From: Parvularcula sp. BBD 1991-13
GTDB taxonomy: Bacteria > Pseudomonadota > Alphaproteobacteria > Caulobacterales > Parvularculaceae
Direction: 5' to 3'
Assembly: GCA_001657385.1 (NCBI GenBank)
Contig: LYSZ01000002.1
Location: 186,001-250,000, forward strand
DNA: 64,000 nucleotides
The notes beneath the pieces are model-generated. The model worked only from the letters and a program-made list of their open reading frames with translations, had not been told where the DNA came from and made no database searches. The position numbers were made by a program, and so were the translations under genes. Shown piece after piece: positions 50,370 through 61,596 of the stretch (within the stretch, counting starts at the first letter, position 1; each line of letters opens with the position of its first letter).

Positions 50370-51340
50370 AGGTCCAGCACGACCCAGGCCGGGTCGTGGT
50401 CCGAACCGTCGCCGCCATGCCTGGTGCGCCGGTCGATGCTCGCCGATTGCAGCCTGGGGGCGAGCCCCTTGCTGAGCCAGACCTGGTCGAACAGCTCGTA
50501 TCGCGGCGGTTCGGCGCCCGGCGGGTTGAAGCGGTGCGTCCATTGCGGGGTCGCCGGGCCGTCTCCCTGTCCCGGCGTTTCCGGCTTCGGCGGACGCGTT
50601 TCCTGCGCGCCGGCGAGACCGTTCGTGAGCGGATCGCCGTCGACGGTGAGCATCGGCGCCAGGAATTCGGAGTCCGGCGGATCGTTCATGTCGCCGAGCA
50701 GGATGAAATTCGCCCCTTTGCGCTCCTGCCTGGAAATGATCCGCGCGGTTGTCTCCGCCTGGCGTCTGCGCCGCGCATTGGCGCGGGCGGCGCCTTCCTC
50801 CTGGTCTTCGTGGAACGGAACGAAGTGGCTCTTCATATGCGTGTTGTAAAGGCTGAACAGCCGGGCGCCGTCGGGCTTCAGGATTTCCACCTGCAACAGA
50901 TCGCGGCCAAAGACGCGCGTCTCCGAATCGTCCGGGTGCGTCGCGGTCTGGTGCGAGGTGATCGCGCCGATCGGCAGTTTCGACAGGACGCCGACGTCGA
51001 TCAGGCGCGGGTCGTTGCCTTCGACCAGCGCCACATGACCGTAGAGCCCGCCGAGCTGGTCGCGGTTGAACTGTTTCAGGATCTCGATATGTTCGACTTC
51101 CTGCACCGCGAGGACGTCGGCGTTCATCACTTCCCTGATGCGCCTGGCGATCGTTTCTGTATCGCCCGGATCTTTCTGCCGCACCAGCCGGCCCATGAAC
51201 GTTCGTACACGAACGTCGCCTTCCGCGAAAGTCATCTCCAGGCCGCCGGCGCTGACGCTGGGGTCGTCGGCCACCGTCGCCTGGAAGTTAAACCGCGAAA
51301 AAAGGTTGTTGAGATTGAAGGTTCCTACCGTGATTGCCAT
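50366..51340 (-). CDS. endonuclease/exonuclease/phosphatase family protein
   Basis: 324 aa from ATG 51340 (GGGGAGA upstream). EEP fold: ITVGTFNLNNLFSRF start, NADVLAVQEVEHIEILKQF (metal Glu), GRDLLQVEILKPDGARLFSLYNTHMKSHF, NFILLGDMNDPPDSEFLAP (D-x-N), and the C-terminal GSDHDPAWVVLDL (catalytic His). The family cleaves phosphodiesters in nucleic acids or lipids; no signal peptide is seen, so it acts in the cytoplasm. The frame stays open upstream to 53269 but that part is antisense to other genes. Confidence 0.9.
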   Translation of the reverse strand: MAITVGTFNLNNLFSRFNFQATVADDPSVSAGGLEMTFAEGDVRVRTFMGRLVRQKDPGDTETIARRIREVMNADVLAVQEVEHIEILKQFNRDQLGGLYGHVALVEGNDPRLIDVGVLSKLPIGAITSHQTATHPDDSETRVFGRDLLQVEILKPDGARLFSLYNTHMKSHFVPFHEDQEEGAARANARRRRQAETTARIISRQERKGANFILLGDMNDPPDSEFLAPMLTVDGDPLTNGLAGAQETRPPKPETPGQGDGPATPQWTHRFNPPGAEPPRYELFDQVWLSKGLAPRLQSASIDRRTRHGGDGSDHDPAWVVLDL

Positions 51341-51442
51341 AAATCTCCCCGTTTTATTGCATCGTTTCTTAGTCATGCGCCTTAAATGTGACAAAAGCGA
51401 GCCCGGCTTGACCGGCCCGCTCGGTCCGGGCGAAAAACGGGG

Positions 51443-52492
51443 ATGATTTTCGCATCGGACAACTGGGCGGGCGCGGCCCCGCAGGTGATGGAGGCGCTGG
51501 CGCGCGCCAATGAGGAGCCGGCGCCGGCCTATGGCGGCGACGCGCTGACGCGTCGGGTCGAGGCGCGGATCGCGGAGATCTTCGAGCGCGACTGCGCTGT
51601 CTTCTTCGTCGCCACCGGCGGGGCGGCGAACGGGCTCGCCCTGTCGGTGCTGACGCCCCCCTACGGCATGATCCTGTGCCATGAGGAAAGCCATATCCAG
51701 ATGGACGAATGCGGCGGGCCGGAGTTTTTCACCGGCGGTGCGAAGCTGCTGCCCGTGGCCGGGCGCGCGGCGAAGCTGACGCCCGATGCGGTGCGGGCGG
51801 CGCTGGCGGGGTTTCCCCATCGCCCGCCCCATGGCGCGCCGGCGGCGGTTCTCTCCCTGACCCAGGCGAGCGAATGCGGAACGCTCTATTCGGCGCGGGA
51901 ACTGATGGATCTTTGCGCCGTCGCGAGGGAAAACGCGCTCGCCGTGCACATGGACGGCGCGCGCTTCGCCAACGCCGTCGCCGCGTCCGGCGCCTCGCCC
52001 GCCGAGCTGAGCTGGAAGGCCGGCGTTGACGTTTTGTGTTTCGGCGGCACCAAGAACGGCTGCCTCGCGGCGGAGGCGGTGGTGTTCTTCGATCCGGAAA
52101 AGGCTGCGGATTTCGAGTTCCGGCGCAAGCGCGCCGGGCATCTGTGGTCGAAGATGCGGTTCATCGCGGCCCAGTTCGACGCCTATCTGGCGGACGGGCT
52201 GTGGCTTGACCTGGCGACCCGCGCCAACGCCATGGCGGGACGGCTCGCCGGCGGCCTCTCGGCGATCGACGGGGTCGAGATCGCCTATCCCGCCGAGATC
52301 AACGAGGTCTTCGCGATCTTTCCGGATGGCGTCGCGGACCGGCTCCGGGCGGCGGGGGCGACATTCTATCCGTGGGTGACCCCTGGCGATCCGGCGGGCG
52401 GACGCATGCAGCGGCTGATCGCGTCGTTCGGGACGACCGGGGAGGATGTCGATGCTTTCCTCGCGCTTGTGCGGGAGATGACGCAACGGTGA
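51443..52492 (+). CDS. low-specificity L-threonine aldolase
   Basis: 349 aa PLP enzyme of fold type I. FASDNWAGAAPQVMEALARAN, YGGDALTRRVEARIAEIFERD, CHEESHIQMDECGGPEFFTGGAKL, HMDGARFANAVAA and the PLP lysine Lys204 in LCFGGTKNGCLAAEAVVFF define it. It cleaves L-threonine or allo-threonine to glycine and acetaldehyde. The CDS starts just after CGGGGATG, with the ATG at 51443. Confidence 0.92.
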   Translation: MIFASDNWAGAAPQVMEALARANEEPAPAYGGDALTRRVEARIAEIFERDCAVFFVATGGAANGLALSVLTPPYGMILCHEESHIQMDECGGPEFFTGGAKLLPVAGRAAKLTPDAVRAALAGFPHRPPHGAPAAVLSLTQASECGTLYSARELMDLCAVARENALAVHMDGARFANAVAASGASPAELSWKAGVDVLCFGGTKNGCLAAEAVVFFDPEKAADFEFRRKRAGHLWSKMRFIAAQFDAYLADGLWLDLATRANAMAGRLAGGLSAIDGVEIAYPAEINEVFAIFPDGVADRLRAAGATFYPWVTPGDPAGGRMQRLIASFGTTGEDVDAFLALVREMTQR

Positions 52493-52528
52493 TTTGGACG
52501 CGGCGCGCCCCGGAACGAGGATGAGCAC

Positions 52529-53155
52529 ATGACCCTGCCGGCGACATTTCGGATCGTCCTCGCGGCGCTCGCCGGCGCTGCGGTTCTCGCGGCCTGCGCG
52601 TCCACGCCGCCGGACGACATTTCCGACGCCTGCGAGATCTTCGAGGACAAGGGCGGCTGGTACGGCGCGACCCGCCGCGCGGAGAAGCGCTGGGGACTGC
52701 CCAAGCATATCCAGCTCGCCATCATCCGCCAGGAATCCGGCTTCGACGCCGACGCCAAGCCTGCGCGCCGCCGCTTCCTGTTCGTCTTTCCGGGATCGCG
52801 CAAGTCGTCCGCCCGCGGATATCCGCAGGCGGTGGAAGGCACGTGGGAGCGCTATCAGCGCGACAGCGGCAATCGCGGCGCCAGCCGGCGCAGCTTTTCG
52901 GACGCCGCCGATTTCGTCTCCTGGTACGGCCGGCAGAGCAACCGCCGCGCCGGCGTGCCCATGGACAACGCCTATCGTCAGTATCTCGCCTATCACGAAG
53001 GCTGGGAGGGCTATCGCAGCGGAACCTGGCGGCGCAAGCGCTGGCTCCAGGACGTCGCCGAGCAGGTCTCGCGCAACGCCGCGCGCTATCGCGCCCAGCT
53101 CGACCGCTGCGAGCGCCGGCTCCGGCGCGGCATTCCCCTGGTGCCGTTCATCTAG
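52529..53155 (+). CDS. lipoprotein with lytic transglycosylase (SLT) domain
   Basis: 208 aa. Lipoprotein signal at 1-22 with lipobox VLAAC (Cys23). An SLT-like domain follows with probable catalytic Glu69 in LAIIRQESGFDADAKPARRR, then GYPQAVEGTWERYQRDSGNRGASRRSF and YLAYHEGWEGYR. It probably cleaves peptidoglycan from the outer membrane. Four bases overlap none of its neighbours; the threonine aldolase ends 36 bases before it. Confidence 0.88.
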   Translation: MTLPATFRIVLAALAGAAVLAACASTPPDDISDACEIFEDKGGWYGATRRAEKRWGLPKHIQLAIIRQESGFDADAKPARRRFLFVFPGSRKSSARGYPQAVEGTWERYQRDSGNRGASRRSFSDAADFVSWYGRQSNRRAGVPMDNAYRQYLAYHEGWEGYRSGTWRRKRWLQDVAEQVSRNAARYRAQLDRCERRLRRGIPLVPFI

Positions 53156-53160
53156 AGCGT

Positions 53161-53211
53161 CGTGCAGCAAAAGCGGATTGCCGATGCTGCGGTTCGCGGG
53201 CGCGCTGCACG
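53161..53211. repeat. inverted repeat after the lytic transglycosylase
   Basis: CGTGCAGC (53161-53168) and GCTGCACG (53204-53211), 8-bp arms with a 35-base loop, directly after the stop codon context CTAGAGC. The same CTAGAGC start introduces the hairpin at 34327. Confidence 0.5.
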
Positions 53212-53256
53212 TCAGAATCCAAAGCCAATTGTAAATCGCGTCGAGGGCAATTGGCG

Positions 53257-54156
53257 TCAGAACCGCCACAGCGTTTTCGCGACGCGATAGGTGTTGGCGT
53301 AGGCCGCGACACTCGCCTCGATCGGGTCGGCGTAGCCGCCGCCGATGGCCATCGACACCGGAACCCCGCGCCCCTTGGCCCCGCCGAGCACCATCTCGTC
53401 GCGCTGCATCAGCCCGTCATGGGTGAGCGCCATGCGCCCCAGCTTGTCCTCCGCCAGCGGATCGACCCCCGCCTGGTAGAGGACGAGGTCGGGCCGGAAG
53501 CCCCATACCGCCGGCAGCGCCTCGTCGAGGGCGCGCAGATAGGCCGCGTCCTCCGTCCCGTCCGCGAGGGCGACGTCCAGATCGGACGCGACCTTGCGGA
53601 ACGGGAAGTTCTTCTCGCCATGGAGCGAGAGAACAAAGACGTCGTCGCGCGGGGAGAGGATCGCGGCGTTGCCGTCGCCCTGATGCACGTCGAGATCGAT
53701 GACGGCGACCCGCTCGGCCAGCCCTTCGGCGAGGACGGCCAGGGCCGCCACGGCGAAGTCGTTGAAAACGCAGTAGCCGGACCCGAAATCGTAATGGGCG
53801 TGATGGGTGCCGCCGGCGAGCTGGCCGGAAAGGCCGTGCTTGAGCGCCGCCCTGGCGGCGGCCGCGGCCCCGCCCATGGTGGCGCGCGCCCGGCGCGGGA
53901 TATGCTCGGTCCACGGAAACCCGATCCGGCGCATGGCGGCGGCGTCGATTGTTCCGCTGTCGATGGCGGCGACGTAAGCCGGATCGTGGGCGCGCAGAAG
54001 ATCGGCGTCGGCGACGGCGGGCGCGAGGCGCAGCCGCGCCGGGGCGACGATCCCTTCCTCTGCGAGCGCCCGGCGCAGCAAGGCGTATTTGCCGCCGGGA
54101 AAGCGGTGTCCGGCGGGAAGGTTCAGGTTGAAGACGTCGGAATAGAAAAAGTGCAT
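53257..54156 (-). CDS. histone deacetylase-family hydrolase (HDAC11/class IV-like)
   Basis: 299 aa. Catalytic histidines His118/His119 are in LAGGTHHAHYDFGSGYCVFND. Zinc ligands Asp156 and His158 are in VIDLDVHQGDGNA, with the third Asp in YQAGVDPLAEDKLG; Gly-rich MAIGGGYADP is near the end. Bacterial members deacetylate acetyl-lysine proteins, polyamines or small molecules; this compact form resembles HDAC11-like bacterial proteins, which can act as defatty-acylases. Encoded 17 bases after ferrochelatase, so probably co-transcribed. Confidence 0.9.
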   Translation of the reverse strand: MHFFYSDVFNLNLPAGHRFPGGKYALLRRALAEEGIVAPARLRLAPAVADADLLRAHDPAYVAAIDSGTIDAAAMRRIGFPWTEHIPRRARATMGGAAAAARAALKHGLSGQLAGGTHHAHYDFGSGYCVFNDFAVAALAVLAEGLAERVAVIDLDVHQGDGNAAILSPRDDVFVLSLHGEKNFPFRKVASDLDVALADGTEDAAYLRALDEALPAVWGFRPDLVLYQAGVDPLAEDKLGRMALTHDGLMQRDEMVLGGAKGRGVPVSMAIGGGYADPIEASVAAYANTYRVAKTLWRF

Positions 54157-54173
54157 CCGCGGCCGGCGCGCGC

Positions 54174-55295
54174 CTAATCGACCCAGCCGGCGGTCTCGCG
54201 CCGGACGATCGTCTCAAGCAGCGCGATCGCCTCCGGCGCGTCGTTGAGGCAGGGGATGGCGTCGAATTCCTTGCCGCCGGCCGCGATGAAGGTTTCGCGG
54301 GCCGCCATGTCGATTTCCTCCAGCGTTTCGATGCAGTCCGCGGTGAAGCCCGGCGTGATCACCGCGAGACGCTTCACGCCGTCGGCGGCGAGTTCCTCGA
54401 TCGTGTCCTCCGTGGCCGGCTCCAGCCATTTCTCGCGGCCGAATTTCGACTGGAACGCCATCGGCGCGAACTTGTCCGTCCACCCCATCGCCTCGCGCAG
54501 GAGCCTGGCGGTCTTGGCGCAGTGGCAGTGATAGGGATCGCCCGCGTCGAAATAGCGCTGCGGCAGGCCGTGGAAGGAGATGACGACGCATTCCGGCGCC
54601 CAGTCGAGGGCGGCCAGGCGCGCGCGCGTCACCGCCGCCAGGGCGTCGATATAGGCGGGCTCGTCATGGAACGCCGGCGCGAACCGCAGCGCCGGCTGCC
54701 AGCGCATGCCCCTGACCGCGTCGAAGACGGCGTCGTGGACGCTGGCGGTCGTGGTCGCCGAATATTGCGGATAGAGCGGAACGACGAGAATGCGCGTACA
54801 GCCCTTGTCCTTCAGCGCCTCAAGCCGCGAGGCGACGGAGGGCTCGCCATAGCGCATCGCCCAGTCCGTCACGATCCTGTCGCCGAACGCCTTGCCGACG
54901 CCCGCAGCCTGGGCGCGGGTGTAGGTGCGCAGCGGGCTCTCATTGCGCTCATTGTCCCAGATCTTGGCGTAATTTCGCGCCGTCGCGCCGGGCCGCACGT
55001 TCAGGATGACGCCGTGGAGGATCGGCAGCCACAGGGCCCGCGGCAGATCGACGATCCGCTCGTCGCTGAGAAACTCCGCGAGATACCGGCGCACCGCCGG
55101 CGCCGTCGGCGCATTGGGGGTGCCCAGATTGACCAGCAGCACGCCGACGCGGCCCTGCTTTATCTCCGGATGGCCGACCGGGGCGTATCGCGCCTGATAG
55201 CCGGGCGCGCGCCGGGACCGGTCATGGTCCTGCGGCCGCTCCCCGGACGGGGTTGCGGGGTCGGCGGCGTCGAAACTGGCGGCGGGCTTGTTCAT
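54174..55295 (-). CDS. hemH: ferrochelatase
   Basis: 373 aa from ATG 55295; ATG 55340 would add 15 residues. A disordered N-terminal ~45 residues precede the chelatase fold: RVGVLLVNLGTPNAPTAPAVRRYLAEFL in pieces, DWAMRYGEPSV, LVVPLYPQYSATTTASVHDAV, the catalytic His in ECVVISFHGLPQRYF and the acidic TPGFTADCIETLEEIDM. HemH inserts Fe2+ into protoporphyrin IX. No ribosome site is obvious at either start. Upstream gene is divergent. Confidence 0.95.
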   Translation of the reverse strand: MNKPAASFDAADPATPSGERPQDHDRSRRAPGYQARYAPVGHPEIKQGRVGVLLVNLGTPNAPTAPAVRRYLAEFLSDERIVDLPRALWLPILHGVILNVRPGATARNYAKIWDNERNESPLRTYTRAQAAGVGKAFGDRIVTDWAMRYGEPSVASRLEALKDKGCTRILVVPLYPQYSATTTASVHDAVFDAVRGMRWQPALRFAPAFHDEPAYIDALAAVTRARLAALDWAPECVVISFHGLPQRYFDAGDPYHCHCAKTARLLREAMGWTDKFAPMAFQSKFGREKWLEPATEDTIEELAADGVKRLAVITPGFTADCIETLEEIDMAARETFIAAGGKEFDAIPCLNDAPEAIALLETIVRRETAGWVD

Positions 55296-55481
55296 GCGCT
55301 TGCTTTCGGAAGGTCGTGTTTTGGCTGATATAAACGTCATCGCACGGATTAGGAAATCGCCGTATCGTCACAAAACTGAAACATAAAAAAAGGTTTCCCG
55401 TGTTTTCATAATATGCTTGTTCTGGCCTGTTCGGGGACAGTGGCGTCGGTAGACTGAAGCGATTAAAGAATAGGGGTACGT

Positions 55482-56495
55482 GTGGAAATCGACATCGGAT
55501 TGTGGGCGGCGATCGGCTTTCTGTTCGCCGCTTATGCGGTTGTGGGCAACGACGCCCTGCAAACCCTCGGCACTTTCATCAATTCAAACCGCAAACTCCC
55601 CTGGTGGGCGCTGTTTCTCTACGCGGCGACCGTTCTCGTCGTGGTGTTTGCGTTCGGCTACGTCACCAGCGGGGGCGATCCGTCCTTCGGCCGGTTGGAC
55701 AACACCGACAAATACCCGATTTTCGAGCCGCAATGGTACCACGCCGTGCCGCCGCTCGTGCTGTTGGTGCTGACCCGGTTCGGCATCCCGGTCTCGACCT
55801 CCTTCATGGTGCTGGCCAGTTTCGCCACGATGGCCGGTCTTTACAGCATGCTGGAGAAGTCCATCATCGGCTATGTCGTCGCATTCCTCACCGGCGGGAT
55901 CATTTATGTCGTGCTGGCGCCGACGCTGGAGCGGTGGTTCCTGAAAACCGCCGACGGCCAGCGCGCGCCGGTCTGGGTCCTGTTGCAGTGGATCACCACC
56001 GGCTATCTGTGGTCGGTCTGGCTGATGCAGGATTTCGCCAACATTTTCATCTTCCTGCCCCGCGGCGTCGACGAGACCGGCGCGGCCGCGCTGAACCCGG
56101 TCGAGGCCGCGGGCGCGGTGGCGGTGCTGGTCCTCCTGCTCGGCTACACGTTCTGGAACGGCGGCGGACCGGTGCAGAAGGTGCTGAAGAGCAAGACGAG
56201 CGTCACCGATATCCGCTCGGCCACCATCATCGACTTCACCTATGCGTGCCTGCTGTTCTATTTCAAGGAAATGAGCGACATTCCGATGTCGACCACCTGG
56301 GTCTTTCTGGGTCTGATCGCCGGCCGGGAATTCGCCATCGCCACCCTGGACAAGGTCCGCTCGGTCGGCGCGCCCGCCCGCATCGTCGGCGTGGACGCGG
56401 CGAAAGCGCTCACCGGTCTCGTGATCAGCATCGCCCTGGCGCTCGGCCTGCCGCCGCTGGCCGAAGCGCTGAGCGCGGGGATCGCCGGCGGCTGA
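55482..56495 (+). CDS. PiT-like multi-pass membrane protein (putative phosphate/anion permease)
   Basis: 337 aa starting at GTG 55482 with AGGGG upstream. About 9 transmembrane segments. Two internally related motifs recall the inverted repeats of PiT phosphate permeases: VGNDALQTLGTFINSN near the start (compare GANDxANALGT), IPVSTSFMVLASF in the middle, and DIPMSTTWVFLGLIAGRE near the end (compare PVSTTH). I infer a distant PiT relative; the substrate could be another anion. Divergent from hemH, convergent with the DUF547 gene. Confidence 0.75.
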   Translation: MEIDIGLWAAIGFLFAAYAVVGNDALQTLGTFINSNRKLPWWALFLYAATVLVVVFAFGYVTSGGDPSFGRLDNTDKYPIFEPQWYHAVPPLVLLVLTRFGIPVSTSFMVLASFATMAGLYSMLEKSIIGYVVAFLTGGIIYVVLAPTLERWFLKTADGQRAPVWVLLQWITTGYLWSVWLMQDFANIFIFLPRGVDETGAAALNPVEAAGAVAVLVLLLGYTFWNGGGPVQKVLKSKTSVTDIRSATIIDFTYACLLFYFKEMSDIPMSTTWVFLGLIAGREFAIATLDKVRSVGAPARIVGVDAAKALTGLVISIALALGLPPLAEALSAGIAGG

Positions 56496-56525
56496 CGCCG
56501 GCGTCCTGGCTGGCGCGCGGGCGCG

Positions 56526-57431
56526 TTATCGCGCCGCCGCCGCGTCGTTGAGGGTCCAGTCATAGTCGTGACCGTCGATGCGCGCGCGCCCTTCCAGGGC
56601 GGCGGCGAGATCCGGGTCGGCGTATTGGCGGATGTGGTTCAGCACCGCCGCGTCGGCGTCGCCGAAATCCTCCCGGAACCAGACGAAGATGCTGGAGACC
56701 GTCACCCGCCCGTCGTCGACGCTGACGCCGCGCGGGTGGTTGACGAAGGCGCGCGCCGCCTGCGTCAGGGCCTCGTCAAGCGTCGCGCCGGCAAAGGCGG
56801 TCGGCTGAAGGTTCGGACACCCGATCGAGGCGCAGTTGACGCCGTAGTGGATGCGCGGCTCGGCGTAGAGCCGGCGGATGATTCCGTGCTCGATGTCGTC
56901 AAGCGAAAGCGCCGCGCCGTTGACCGTGACGCGCTTGTTGTTCCACGGCCCCTTGAAGTCGAAGGGACCGTCCTTGATGTCGCGGATGGACGCCAGCGGG
57001 TAATTGTCGAGAATGACCTTCACCGTCAGCGCGTTGTAGAAGTTCAGCCAGTAGGCGAGTTGCTCGTCGGAGGAAAGCGCCGTCGGGTCCGTCGCCTCCA
57101 GCATCGCGACATAGCCGTTGAGCGCAGCCCTGTCGGCCGGGGAGACGGCGCCGTAATCGACCAGCACGACGCCGTCCGGAGACCGCAGCAGATAGCGGCC
57201 CAGAAACCCGTTCCACGCTGCGTTGTCCACCGTCGCCTCGGAGGCGTTGTCCGCCCCCGCCAGGGCGGGGAAATCGAACGCGGCGTCCTTCGTGCGGCGG
57301 TCGATCTCGTTCCGCGCGGCGGCGTTCAAGGTGGGGGCATTCAAGGTGGGGGCGTTCAAGGTGGGGGCGTTCTGGGCATATGCGTTCGGGGCGGCGGCGC
57401 AAAGCGCGAGCGCGAACAGGATTGTCTTCAT
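56526..57431 (-). CDS. secreted DUF547 domain protein
   Basis: 301 aa with a signal peptide (1-19, ends AYAQ). A repeated NAPTL tract (three 15-bp units, 57321-57365) follows, then the DUF547 domain ~70-260: AYWLNFYNALTVKVILDNYPLASIRDI in pieces, DDIEHGIIRRLYAEPRIHYGVNCASIGCPNL, YDWTLND at the end. DUF547 has a papain-like cysteine-hydrolase look (Cys in NCASIGCPNLQ), but activity is unproven. Confidence 0.9.
   Translation of the reverse strand: MKTILFALALCAAAPNAYAQNAPTLNAPTLNAPTLNAAARNEIDRRTKDAAFDFPALAGADNASEATVDNAAWNGFLGRYLLRSPDGVVLVDYGAVSPADRAALNGYVAMLEATDPTALSSDEQLAYWLNFYNALTVKVILDNYPLASIRDIKDGPFDFKGPWNNKRVTVNGAALSLDDIEHGIIRRLYAEPRIHYGVNCASIGCPNLQPTAFAGATLDEALTQAARAFVNHPRGVSVDDGRVTVSSIFVWFREDFGDADAAVLNHIRQYADPDLAAALEGRARIDGHDYDWTLNDAAAAR
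57321..57365. repeat. 15-bp tandem repeat (3 units) inside the DUF547 gene
   Basis: GGCGTTCAAGGTGGG, GGCATTCAAGGTGGG, GGCGTTCAAGGTGGG. In frame, encoding NAPTL repeats between the signal peptide and the domain. Unit number could vary by slippage without changing the frame. Confidence 0.85.
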
Positions 57432-57542
57432 GACGGTCTGGCCTTGTTGTTGTCGACGCCGGTTTCGCTGGTCGCGAGATTGACTATAGAGCGCGCCGCG
57501 GCGCGCGCGGAAATCACAAGTCCGGCGCCCTGGGCCCGCGCT

Positions 57543-58199
57543 TCAGGTTTCGCCGGACGACGGCGGCATGCGGCGGCGGATGTCGGCGGCGACGCGCGCG
57601 GCGTCCGGCGAACCCGTCCTGTCGAGGTGGTCGGCGACGCTCGCCCGGTCCTCCGCCGGGAAGTCCTGATGGAACTTGGCGATGCCCTGAACGCGCTCGA
57701 CGGCGATTTCGAACGATACGAGCTTGGGAAAGAGCCGGTCGACATAGGGCGCGGGCGCGTCGTCATAGGACCAGTCCGGCCGGTCGGAGACGTCGCGGTA
57801 TCGCGGTTCGACGGCGGCGGCGAGGTCGTTGACGAGATCGCGGAAAAACGCCCGCTCCGGGCGGACCGTGATCCGGCCCCACGCATGCGCCGCGGCGTAG
57901 TCCCATGTCGCCCCCCGCCCCTTGTCGACCCGCCAGTTCGGGGAGACGTAATGATCCGGTCCGGAAAACGCGACCAGCGCCCGCGCGCCCTCCAGCGTCG
58001 CCGCCTGGGGGTTGTTGGCGTTCATATGCGCGCGCAGGCGGACGATTTGGGCGCCGTCCGCGTCGATGGCGAAGGGAAGACGCGTCGCCAGCGGTTGATC
58101 GCCGACGCTGGTGAAAAGATGCGCGAAGGGATGCGCGCGCATCAGCGCCGCAATCGAGGCGGCGTCCCGGTCGGCGTGCGGCGGCGGCGGATAGGCCAT
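57543..58199 (-). CDS. PaiB-like FMN-binding protein
   Basis: 218 aa from ATG 58199. FMN-binding split-barrel fold of the PaiB (negative transcriptional regulator) family: ADRDAASIAALMRAHPFAHLFTS, ATRLPFAI, LRAHMNANNPQAATLEGARALVAFSGPDHYVSPNW in pieces, WDYAAAHAWGRITVRPERAFFRDLVNDL, and KLVSFEIAVERVQGIAKFHQD. Often annotated as a transcriptional regulator, but the fold suggests flavin-dependent small-molecule binding. Confidence 0.88.
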   Translation of the reverse strand: MAYPPPPHADRDAASIAALMRAHPFAHLFTSVGDQPLATRLPFAIDADGAQIVRLRAHMNANNPQAATLEGARALVAFSGPDHYVSPNWRVDKGRGATWDYAAAHAWGRITVRPERAFFRDLVNDLAAAVEPRYRDVSDRPDWSYDDAPAPYVDRLFPKLVSFEIAVERVQGIAKFHQDFPAEDRASVADHLDRTGSPDAARVAADIRRRMPPSSGET

Positions 58200-58242
58200 G
58201 TCGGGTTCCTGTCGTAATCTGGCGCGCGCCGCCTTGAGGCGG

Positions 58243-60546
<2,304 letters not shown>

Positions 60547-60948
60547 GGTGGGTGTCGCCTGTTTTCTTAATCGTCCTGTGTATTCTCGTCCGTCGTTCCT
60601 GTCGCCCGTCGTCCCTCTCGCCCCCCGTCCCTCTCGCCCGTCATTCTGGCCGCTTTTCTCCGTCGCCGGCGCCGTCTCCGGAAGGGGGCTTCGTGGCGCG
60701 CCAAGCTGCGGACGTCGTTCAGGTCGTTGGTTTTGCGCTGATGATGCAAGATTGCCTGGATGCGGGGCGCATCCTAGCGCTTACGCGCTTGATCCTGCGC
60801 GCGCAAGGACCGCGGTCGCGGCCCCCGAGGCGCCCTCCCAGGCGCGCCTTTTCCCTGCGCGTCCTTTGTTGCAGGGCCGCCGGCGAATGCCTAGATAAGC
60901 AGAACGTAAGATTGCGACGCAAAAGCCAGAAAGAGGCGCGAGGAGCCG
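60547..60948. other. divergent intergenic region maeB / nfuA
   Basis: About 400 bases without a supported gene. A pyrimidine-rich 16-bp repeat (three units, 60591-60638, pattern CGTCG(T/C)CC(C/T)CTCGCC) stands near the maeB side. Promoters of both genes should lie here. Confidence 0.5.
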
Positions 60949-61557
60949 ATGTTCATCCAGACCGAAGACACGCCGAACCCTCAATCCATGAAATTCCTGC
61001 CGGGTCAGGCGGTGCTGGGCCTCGACGAGCGGGGCGCGCCGATGATGGGCATGGACTTTCCGACACCGGGGTCGGCCGAGACGTCGCCCCTCGCCCGGAC
61101 CCTGTTCGAGGTCGACGGCGTGATGAGCGTTTATCTGGGCGCGGATTTTGTCACCGTGACCAAGACCGAGGCGGTGGAGTGGCTGCACATCAAGCCCGCG
61201 ATCCTCGGCGCGCTGGCCGATTTCCTCGCCGCCGGCCTGCCGGTGCTGGAGGACGGGGCGCTCGGCGCGGCCGGCGGCCACAAGCCCGCCACCAGCCTCG
61301 ACGACTATGAGGGAGAGGACCGCGAGACGGTCGAGCAGATCATCGAGCTGATCGAAACCCGCGTCCGACCGGCGGTGGCGGCGGACGGCGGCGACATCGT
61401 TTTCCAGCATTTCGAGCCGCGCACCGGCGTCGTCTTCCTGTCCATGCGCGGCGCCTGCGCCGGCTGTCCGTCCTCGACCATGACGCTCAAGGCCGGCATC
61501 GAGAACATGCTGAAGCATTACGTGCCGGAAGTCGCAAAGGTTGAAGCGGCGATGTAA
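60949..61557 (+). CDS. NifU/NfuA-type Fe-S scaffold or carrier
   Basis: 202 aa with GAGGAG upstream. N-terminal Nfu_N domain (MFIQTEDTPNPQSMKFLPGQ, ARTLFEVDGVMSVYLGADFVTVTK). C-terminal NifU domain with the cluster-binding Cys170/Cys173 pair (RGACAGCPSSTMTLKAGIENMLK). It delivers [4Fe-4S] clusters to client proteins. Confidence 0.93.
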   Translation: MFIQTEDTPNPQSMKFLPGQAVLGLDERGAPMMGMDFPTPGSAETSPLARTLFEVDGVMSVYLGADFVTVTKTEAVEWLHIKPAILGALADFLAAGLPVLEDGALGAAGGHKPATSLDDYEGEDRETVEQIIELIETRVRPAVAADGGDIVFQHFEPRTGVVFLSMRGACAGCPSSTMTLKAGIENMLKHYVPEVAKVEAAM

Positions 61558-61596
61558 ACCGCTACCCTCCCTGGTTGTTGCAACAGGGAGGCATGC

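Noticed and set aside
51341-53269. Long minus-strand open frame continuing upstream of the EEP-family gene
   Set aside because: It is antisense to the threonine aldolase and lytic transglycosylase genes, has no domain features, and a good start with ribosome site exists at 51340.
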